Assembly (NCBI RefSeq): GCF_000714935.1
Contig: NZ_JMIR01000013.1
Location: 62,001-126,000, forward strand
Origin: Tumebacillus flagellatus
GTDB taxonomy: Bacteria > Bacillota > Bacilli > Tumebacillales > Tumebacillaceae
DNA length: 64,000 nucleotides
Reading direction: 5' to 3'
How positions within the stretch are numbered: position 1 is the stretch's first letter; each line of letters starts with the position of its first letter. The notes under the pieces are model-generated. The model made no database searches, was not told where the DNA came from, and was given only the letters and a program-made list of their open reading frames with translations. Below, piece by piece: positions 58,855-64,000 of this stretch. Position numbers and translations under genes: made by a program.

Positions 58855-60456
58855 ATGATGAACATGCTGAAGGCTGTCATCGACCGGGTGAAGAAACTCC
58901 CCGACCTGTTCAAAAAAGGCAAGGCCGCCGTCGAAGAAAACGTCCTCAGCCCGGAGCGCTCGCTCAACCGCTATTGGAAGATCGGCCGCCGCTACTTCTC
59001 CAAGCGCTTGGTCATCGCCGTCTGCCTCTTGCTGATCCTCGTTCCGCTCTACCTCTATCTCCGCCCTCCGGCCCTGCTCGCGAACTGGCTGGGCTGGCCG
59101 ACGAAGCTGATCGAAGGCAGCAAGCAGACGATGGCGTTTCAAGGCTTGGGCAAAGTGTTCACCCAAGAGGGCGACCTGCACTATATCGGTCAGTTGTCGA
59201 AGGGCGTCTACGAAGGCAAGGGCAAGCTCTACAACAACAAGGACGTGCTGATCTACGACGGCGATTTCAAAAAAGGCCTCCCGAGCGGCACCGGCACGCA
59301 GTACAACGGCATGGGCCAACTGGTCTACCAAGGCGAGTTCAAGGACGGCCTGTACAACGGCAAAGGCCAATCGTTCCACACCAGCGGCAAGATGCGCTAC
59401 GACGGCGATTTCAAAAACGGCAAGTTGCAAGGCACCGGCACAAAATACTTCGTGACCGGCCAGATTCAATACACGGGCGAATTCGTCAACGACGAGTACG
59501 CGGGCAAAGGCACGCTCTACAACACCAACGGCAAAGTGCTCTACGACGGCATGTTCCTGAACGGCAAGTACGAGGGCGAAGGCAAGCTGTACAACGGCGA
59601 AGACCAACTGGTCTATGCGGGTCTTTTTGCGGCGGGCAGTTACAGCGGCGCCGGGAAGTTGTTCGGCGCAAACGGCAAGCCGATCTACGACGGCGCGTTC
59701 CAGAACGGCGAGTATTCGGGTGAAGGCACCGAGTTCTACTCCGACGGCACGCTGAAGTACAAAGGCAGTTTCGCCGCCGGCAAGTACCAAGGCGACGGCA
59801 AGCTGTTTGCCGCGACCGGCAAGCCGCAGTACGCCGGGGCGTTTGTGAACGGCAAGTACGAAGGCGACGGCGAGAAATTCGACGCGCAAGGGCTGCCGCT
59901 GTACAAGGGGCAGTTCAAAGCGGGCCGCGAGGACGGCAAAGGCGAGCGCTACGACGCCAAGGGCACGACGGTGTACAAAGGATTTTTCCAACGCGGGCGC
60001 ATCTACTACCCCGGCTTCCTCGGCCTCGCTCCGAAAGCGGTCGAAGAACTGCTGGATAAAGCGACCGACACGACGGTCGACACGAGCAGCGCGTCGCCGA
60101 AGCTCAGCATGCTGTATGACAAGTACAAGATGACGTTCCAACTGGAAATCTCCAAAGACAACGAGAAAGACTCGCTCGTCACCGCCGTCGAAGTCTGGAG
60201 CGAAAGCGGCTTGCAAGACATTGACGCGATCGTCCAAGACAAAGACGCGGCACAGGCGGCAGGCGATGACGATGCCAAACCCGGTGCGGACGACGCTGCC
60301 GGCGGCACCGCCAAGAGCCAATCTGCCGACACCAAACCGACGATGATCCGCTCCGAAGGCAACGTGCGAGTGTACCGCGTCGGCGATGCGCTGTACTACT
60401 GCTACTACACCGGCGGCAAACTCGTCCGCGCAATGGTCGGGCCTGCCGCGAAGTAG
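58855..60456 (+). CDS. membrane-anchored MORN-repeat protein
   Basis: 533 residues. Basic N-terminus, one TM (LVIAVCLLLILVPLYLYL) near residue 60, then twelve 23-24-residue MORN repeats (for example YDGDFKNGKLQGTGTKYFV, YAGAFVNGKYEGDGEKFDA), then a C-terminal domain with an Asp/Ala-rich linker (DAAQAAGDDDAKPGADDAAG). Start ATG 58855 or 58858, 2 bases after the DUF4280 stop, so cotranslated. MORN repeats bind lipids or form extended scaffolds; in this setting it may tether the injection particle or act as its cargo. Confidence 0.82.
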   Translation: MMNMLKAVIDRVKKLPDLFKKGKAAVEENVLSPERSLNRYWKIGRRYFSKRLVIAVCLLLILVPLYLYLRPPALLANWLGWPTKLIEGSKQTMAFQGLGKVFTQEGDLHYIGQLSKGVYEGKGKLYNNKDVLIYDGDFKKGLPSGTGTQYNGMGQLVYQGEFKDGLYNGKGQSFHTSGKMRYDGDFKNGKLQGTGTKYFVTGQIQYTGEFVNDEYAGKGTLYNTNGKVLYDGMFLNGKYEGEGKLYNGEDQLVYAGLFAAGSYSGAGKLFGANGKPIYDGAFQNGEYSGEGTEFYSDGTLKYKGSFAAGKYQGDGKLFAATGKPQYAGAFVNGKYEGDGEKFDAQGLPLYKGQFKAGREDGKGERYDAKGTTVYKGFFQRGRIYYPGFLGLAPKAVEELLDKATDTTVDTSSASPKLSMLYDKYKMTFQLEISKDNEKDSLVTAVEVWSESGLQDIDAIVQDKDAAQAAGDDDAKPGADDAAGGTAKSQSADTKPTMIRSEGNVRVYRVGDALYYCYYTGGKLVRAMVGPAAK

Positions 60457-60529
60457 ACCGCTTGCTTGAATAACACCTGCTCAACCGGATCTTCCACCTC
60501 CGCGATTGAGGTCTCCGCCTCCACTTGCT

Positions 60530-60572
60530 TGGAAAAAAACCACCTGCTCCCGCTGGGAGAGGTGGTTTTTTT
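60530..60572. terminator. Terminator between MORN and DUF4157 genes
   Basis: ACCACCTGCTCCC and GGGAGAGGTGGT arms followed by TTTTTTT on the + strand; A-rich on the other side. Confidence 0.85.
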
Positions 60573-60577
60573 GTTGG

Positions 60578-61300
60578 TTAGAGTTCGGTCTCCATCTTGG
60601 TCTGCGCCGCCGCGCGGCCGAGTTGGTCGGCTTCGCGCTCCAGCGAGACGTCGTCGTTGACCGGGAGACCGCCGACTTCCGTGGTCGGCTGCACGCGGCC
60701 TTGGCGTTGCTGAACGACATGCGCCAGTTCATGTCCGAGCAGTTCTTGGCCGGATTGCGACTGCGGATCAAACTTGCCCTGCGCAAAGTGGATGTCGCTC
60801 CCCTGCGCATACGCCAGCGCCCCCACGTCGGACGCTTGCGAGCCGACGTGGATGTTGACGTCGGAAAAATCGGTGTTGAACGCTTTCTCCATCTTCGCTT
60901 GCACGTTCTCCGGCATCTTCGAGCCGCTTCCGGTGGAGCGCTGAACAGGCGCCGCGGACGGAGCTTGTTTCAATTGAAGCTCTTCCTCCTCCGGACCGCC
61001 GCCCATCCGTTGAGCTGCTTGCGAGTCGGCTTTCAACTGAAGTTCTTCCTCCTCGGGACCGCCGCCCATCCGTTGGGCTGCTTGCGAGTCGGCTTTCAAC
61101 TGAAGTTCTTCCTCTTCCGGGCCTGTCGAGCGCTGAATCGCTTTGCGTTGCAAGTACCGCGCCGTCGCCTGATTGCCGTACGCCCGTTGCATCTGCAAAA
61201 TCGCGCCGGGCATCGCGGAAGCCGGAGCCGGGGTGGACGAAGTTTTCTGTTGGGTCACTGAGGATGTTGCGCCTTTCACCTGTCTCGGTGCTTTGGACAA
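60578..61300 (-). CDS. DUF4157 domain protein with internal repeats (eCIS-associated)
   Basis: 240 residues from TTG 61300 (site GAGGAGGAGATTCCC). N-terminal low-complexity part includes [20 protein letters not shown] (an eCIS-linked motif) and three copies of [21 protein letters not shown]-terminal DUF4157 has the zinc protease-like [13 protein letters not shown] and the READ motif near the end ([14 protein letters not shown]), with [18 protein letters not shown] upstream. DUF4157 proteins are the most common cargo/toxin-linked domain in eCIS loci. The preceding tail gene is just upstream in the same direction. Confidence 0.87.
   Translation of the reverse strand: MSKAPRQVKGATSSVTQQKTSSTPAPASAMPGAILQMQRAYGNQATARYLQRKAIQRSTGPEEEELQLKADSQAAQRMGGGPEEEELQLKADSQAAQRMGGGPEEEELQLKQAPSAAPVQRSTGSGSKMPENVQAKMEKAFNTDFSDVNIHVGSQASDVGALAYAQGSDIHFAQGKFDPQSQSGQELLGHELAHVVQQRQGRVQPTTEVGGLPVNDDVSLEREADQLGRAAAQTKMETEL
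60970..61125 (-). repeat. in-frame tandem repeat inside the DUF4157 gene
   Basis: Units of 63 bases encoding [21 protein letters not shown], about 2.5 copies, nearly identical at DNA level, so recent. Confidence 0.8.
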
Positions 61301-61329
61301 GGGAATCTCCTCCTCTACGATCTCCCGAA

Positions 61330-63006
61330 TCAGTCTTCCGGGAGGTTGGGTTCGCCGCTCGATCCTGCCGCCGCTTCCCATCTCGGTTGCGCCGTCTCAT
61401 AGACCGGCTTGGCATCTTCCGACTTGGTCGCCCACCAGCGGATGCGCAGTTTGCCAAGCTCGGTGGGCTGGTGCAGTTTGAGTCCGACGCGGAACGTGCC
61501 CCGATTCGGGTAGACCAACGCGCCCAGCGTGTGCTTCGGCAGCTCCGTCGCAAACTCTGTATCTCGGAAGATGTCCGGGTCGCCGAACACTTGCGTCTGC
61601 GCGTCCGCCAACAAGCTGTCGTCCGTTTCCACCCCGAGCGTGATCAGCACTTGCCCGTTGCCCAAGCCGTGCGGAATCTCGTTGGAGACGTAACTGCGCT
61701 CCGCTTTGCCAAACAGGCCCGGTTTGTTTTTTTCGATCAAGAACAGGTCGATCCAACCGGAGGTTGCCGTCTTCGGGAGTACCGGCTTCGGCGCTTCCGG
61801 CAGGCCGAGCGTGAATTTCAACACGCGGTTGGCGTTGTCGTAGCTCACGTCCAGATGCGCCGGAGTCTCCGCCGGAAGCTGCACCGTGTCCGCTTGCACG
61901 TCGAGGAAGCCTTCCGCTCCGCTTGCACCGCCGCCGTTTGCCACGCCGAGGTTGAACAGGAGCGACGCGTTGTGCACTTGCTCAAAAAACGGCACCGGCA
62001 CGATCGACTCGACTTTGTACGACGCTCCCCACGGTTGCAGATGGAGTTGGGCGAGGTAGAGGCATTGGTCGTTCGGCGCGGTCATGACGTCCTCCAGGGC
62101 GCGCGCGCAGGCTTTTTCCAACAGTTGTTGCGCGACCGGTTCGCAGGACACCTGGACGCTGTGTTGCGCCGAGCGCGTGACGGTCACTTCGTTGCCTTGG
62201 AGGAAGAGCTTTACGTCCGACGGTTTGAGCGCGACGGTTGCCGCCGCTTTGCCCGGTTCCGGCGGCAAAGCGCGCAACGTGTAGCTGTACGCCGCATTGT
62301 ATTCCTCGCTGTCGAATTCCTTTTCAAAAACCAACCGGCCGCCTTGCGCTTGCTTGTCTTCCAGCAGGCAGCCGTCCGTCGTCAAGCCCAGCTCGATGCG
62401 CACGTGACGCTGCTGCGAGATGCGTTGGATCAGCAGGCGGGCGGTGAACTTGTCATTGGCTTGCGCGTATTGCGGCACTTGGTGCAAGATGCGCACGTCG
62501 CGGTCTTCGTGGAGAAGCACCGTGGTCGCCGCAAGCTGCGTCGCTTCAAACTGTTGCAGAGGCGGCGCTTCTTCCTTGATAAACAGCTGGTAGCCTTCCA
62601 CCAGCCGGTTGTATTCGCTGACTTCCTCCTTGCGACCCGTTCCGGCAACGGAATGCACCATCTCTTTGCCGGTTTCGTCGTACTTGAGGCAGAGGTAGAC
62701 GATCTTCGAGTAGTCGCCGTTGTTTTGGAAGCCCGGCACCGTCGAGAGGTCGAGCGTTTGGCGCTCTTCGACGATGATTTCGCGGCCTTGGTAGTCAAAC
62801 GCAAGGCCCGCGTTGACGGTGATCTTGCGCTCGCCGGCCGTCGTGACTTGCAGGCCCGTCACGACGCCGACCCCGTGCAAGAGGCGATTCAGAAGCCAGC
62901 GCTTCTGGTTCATGTAGGTCTGCTCCGACTCGAAATCACGGACGGTCAGCAGTTTCCCATAAAAATAGCGATTTCGTTCAAACGGGTATGGACGTGAACT
63001 TTGCAT
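61330..63006 (-). CDS. eCIS tail/baseplate-associated protein
   Basis: 558 residues. The opening [20 protein letters not shown] followed by [20 protein letters not shown] and VTGLQV is a signature of large tail-associated proteins encoded next to TIGR02242-like genes in contractile injection loci. The rest is beta-rich ([60 protein letters not shown]) and ends in [18 protein letters not shown] 63006 after GGAAAGGAG. Between the TIGR02242-type and DUF4157 genes in one operon. Likely structural or host-binding; exact position in the particle unknown. Confidence 0.72.
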   Translation of the reverse strand: MQSSRPYPFERNRYFYGKLLTVRDFESEQTYMNQKRWLLNRLLHGVGVVTGLQVTTAGERKITVNAGLAFDYQGREIIVEERQTLDLSTVPGFQNNGDYSKIVYLCLKYDETGKEMVHSVAGTGRKEEVSEYNRLVEGYQLFIKEEAPPLQQFEATQLAATTVLLHEDRDVRILHQVPQYAQANDKFTARLLIQRISQQRHVRIELGLTTDGCLLEDKQAQGGRLVFEKEFDSEEYNAAYSYTLRALPPEPGKAAATVALKPSDVKLFLQGNEVTVTRSAQHSVQVSCEPVAQQLLEKACARALEDVMTAPNDQCLYLAQLHLQPWGASYKVESIVPVPFFEQVHNASLLFNLGVANGGGASGAEGFLDVQADTVQLPAETPAHLDVSYDNANRVLKFTLGLPEAPKPVLPKTATSGWIDLFLIEKNKPGLFGKAERSYVSNEIPHGLGNGQVLITLGVETDDSLLADAQTQVFGDPDIFRDTEFATELPKHTLGALVYPNRGTFRVGLKLHQPTELGKLRIRWWATKSEDAKPVYETAQPRWEAAAGSSGEPNLPED

Positions 63007-63028
63007 GTGTGAAATCTCCTTTCCGCCG

Positions 63029-64000
63029 TCATTCCAATTTCGAATCCATCCCGAGACGCGTATGCAAGCCGATACGGCTGTTGTGATCGACGTCTACGAG
63101 GACGGTGTTGTACGGGAGCGCAGATCTGTCATCCAGCACGAGCAAGGTCGGCTCCAGCAAGAACGTGTTGATGCCCAAGTACGTGTGCGAACCCATGTGA
63201 ATCTGAGGCTCCAACACGACCAACTGCACGTCGGTAAATGCGGGGCGCTCTTCTGCGAGCAGCTTTTCCAGCAACGACCGCGAGCGGTCGTCGGGCACCG
63301 CTTCCGGCTTGACCATGACGGTGAAGCGGTGCGGGTCGAGCCCGTAGAGGCGTTCCATCGAGCGGCGGATGTCCGCTTTTTCCATGAGGTATTTATATTG
63401 AAAGAATTCGACGAGGATCGGCTTCTCCCCTGTAAACACTTCTACCAACTCTTGCAAGCCCTCGCGCGTCCCGCGCTTGCGGTAGAGATCGGGCGCGCGC
63501 TTGAGCAGGGCGCGCGTCTGCTCTTCCGTCCAGCGGTCGTCCACGGCGATGCCAAGCCACGTCGAGAGCCACTTGAGCAGGTCGCCCGTCGCCGCATCGG
63601 TGTCAAAACAGCGGGCGATGTGATCGATCGCCTCTTCCATCTCGCTGAAGAACGTGCCGAACAGCGAGAGGAATCGTTCCAGAAAGTCGCGGCTCTGCGG
63701 GTCTTGTTGGTAGACTGCCGGGAGATATTGCAAGTAGGACGTGCGCGGGTAGTAGGCGCGCACTTTTTTCAAAAGCGGGGTTTTGCGGTCGCTGCCGCTC
63801 CACTCGATGCGAAGCCAGAGATAGCGTCCGCGGGCGCGCAGCAGGGCGTCCCGCGGGTTGACGATCGGCCCGTGCCAAAGCGTTCGCGTGCGGCGCTGTT
63901 TCTCTTCCAAAGATACGGTGTCGTCGTGCAAAAAAGTATCGAGGAGCACGGTGCCTTGGTCAAGCCACACTTCACGGTGGTCGGACGCGTAGTAATACAC
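63029..64000 (-). CDS. phage tail protein I/TIGR02242-like tail protein, 5' end outside window
   Basis: 323 residues seen, N-terminus beyond 64000. Motifs YLQYLPAVYQQDPQSRDFLE, RFLSLFGTFFSEMEEAIDHI, FDTDAATGDLLKWLSTWLGI, WTEEQTRALLKRAPDLYRKR, GTREGLQELVEVFTGEKPIL and HRFTVMVKPEA are the baseplate-linked tail domain present in eCIS and phage-like particles. The C-terminal LDDRSALPYNTVLVDVDHNS is a short beta extension. First gene visible of an operon running left into the tail-associated and DUF4157 genes. Confidence 0.85.
   Translation of the reverse strand: MYYYASDHREVWLDQGTVLLDTFLHDDTVSLEEKQRRTRTLWHGPIVNPRDALLRARGRYLWLRIEWSGSDRKTPLLKKVRAYYPRTSYLQYLPAVYQQDPQSRDFLERFLSLFGTFFSEMEEAIDHIARCFDTDAATGDLLKWLSTWLGIAVDDRWTEEQTRALLKRAPDLYRKRGTREGLQELVEVFTGEKPILVEFFQYKYLMEKADIRRSMERLYGLDPHRFTVMVKPEAVPDDRSRSLLEKLLAEERPAFTDVQLVVLEPQIHMGSHTYLGINTFLLEPTLLVLDDRSALPYNTVLVDVDHNSRIGLHTRLGMDSKLE

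Noticed and set aside
59190-60000. Possible DNA tandem repeat or CRISPR-like array because of the regular 69-72 base spacing
   Set aside because: The period is that of the MORN protein repeat (23-24 codons) and the DNA units differ; no identical repeats with unique spacers.
58840-60321. 493-residue reverse frame opposite the MORN gene
   Set aside because: Leu/Val/Arg/Ala-biased antisense of the repeats, with no start site; the forward frame has clear MORN repeats.
1-64000. tRNA, rRNA, riboswitch or CRISPR features
   Set aside because: No cloverleaf-like sequence at gene edges, no rRNA-like blocks, no long conserved leader and no regular short repeats were found by eye; a covariance-model scan could still find a small RNA.

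Overview
The window is chromosomal DNA of an endospore-forming, monoderm Firmicute. It carries four alpha/beta-type small acid-soluble spore protein (SASP) genes, spo0A, spoIVB, a YyaC-type sporulation protein and sigma-G-like promoters. High GC, the gene order dxs-tlyA-nadK-argR-recN-spoIVB-(pump)-spo0A and many secreted proteins with copper-amine-oxidase-like stalk domains suggest an Alicyclobacillaceae/Tumebacillus-like organism. That assignment is inference; no rRNA gene is present to test it.

Layout. 1-2.6 kb: 5' part of pcrA, then a tandem SASP cluster with a 37-residue putative minor spore protein. 2.7-4.2 kb: an XRE-TPR regulator followed by a small secreted pro-peptide, resembling an RNPP-type peptide-signalling cassette. 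4.2-8.1 kb: potassium channel, methyltransferase, Gly/Tyr-rich membrane protein, LysR regulator, P-loop kinase. 8.2-11.9 kb: a CitA/DcuS-like two-component system facing a 2-hydroxycarboxylate symporter with a likely cre site. 12-15.2 kb: HD-GYP protein, YyaC, TSUP permease. 15.2-17.1 kb: an AAA-ATPase plus TOPRIM-like pair that looks like phage defence. 17.2-19.3 kb: CidA/CidB with a divergent LysR regulator. 19.3-30.1 kb: metabolic, secreted and regulatory genes, with several degraded genes (an internally deleted asparaginase, a LysR stub, relic fragments near 26.4 kb).

30.2-39.7 kb is visibly AT-rich and foreign. It is bounded and divided by three copies of the 3' end of spo0A: a decayed relic (30222-30290), a 132-bp near-perfect copy (36682-36813) and the real gene (39729-40502). 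I read this as two islands inserted in tandem at the spo0A 3' end. The distal island holds an XRE-HNH fusion, an integrase relic, two XRE-TPR regulators (one with a 43-residue secreted peptide directly after its stop codon) and a secreted protein. The proximal island holds a HEPN-like protein, a membrane protein and a tyrosine/serine recombinase chimera.

39.7-51.4 kb is the conserved sporulation/housekeeping block, with an RND efflux pump between spo0A and spoIVB. 51.6-58.3 kb encodes large extracytoplasmic proteins: a beta-propeller receptor with a degenerate cyclase domain, a coiled-coil stalk protein and a TolC-like helical protein. 58.5-64 kb is the edge of an extracellular contractile injection system (eCIS)-like locus: a PAAR-like DUF4280 protein, a membrane-anchored MORN-repeat protein, a DUF4157 protein, a tail-associated protein and a TIGR02242-like tail protein cut by the window end. 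No tRNA, rRNA or CRISPR array was seen.
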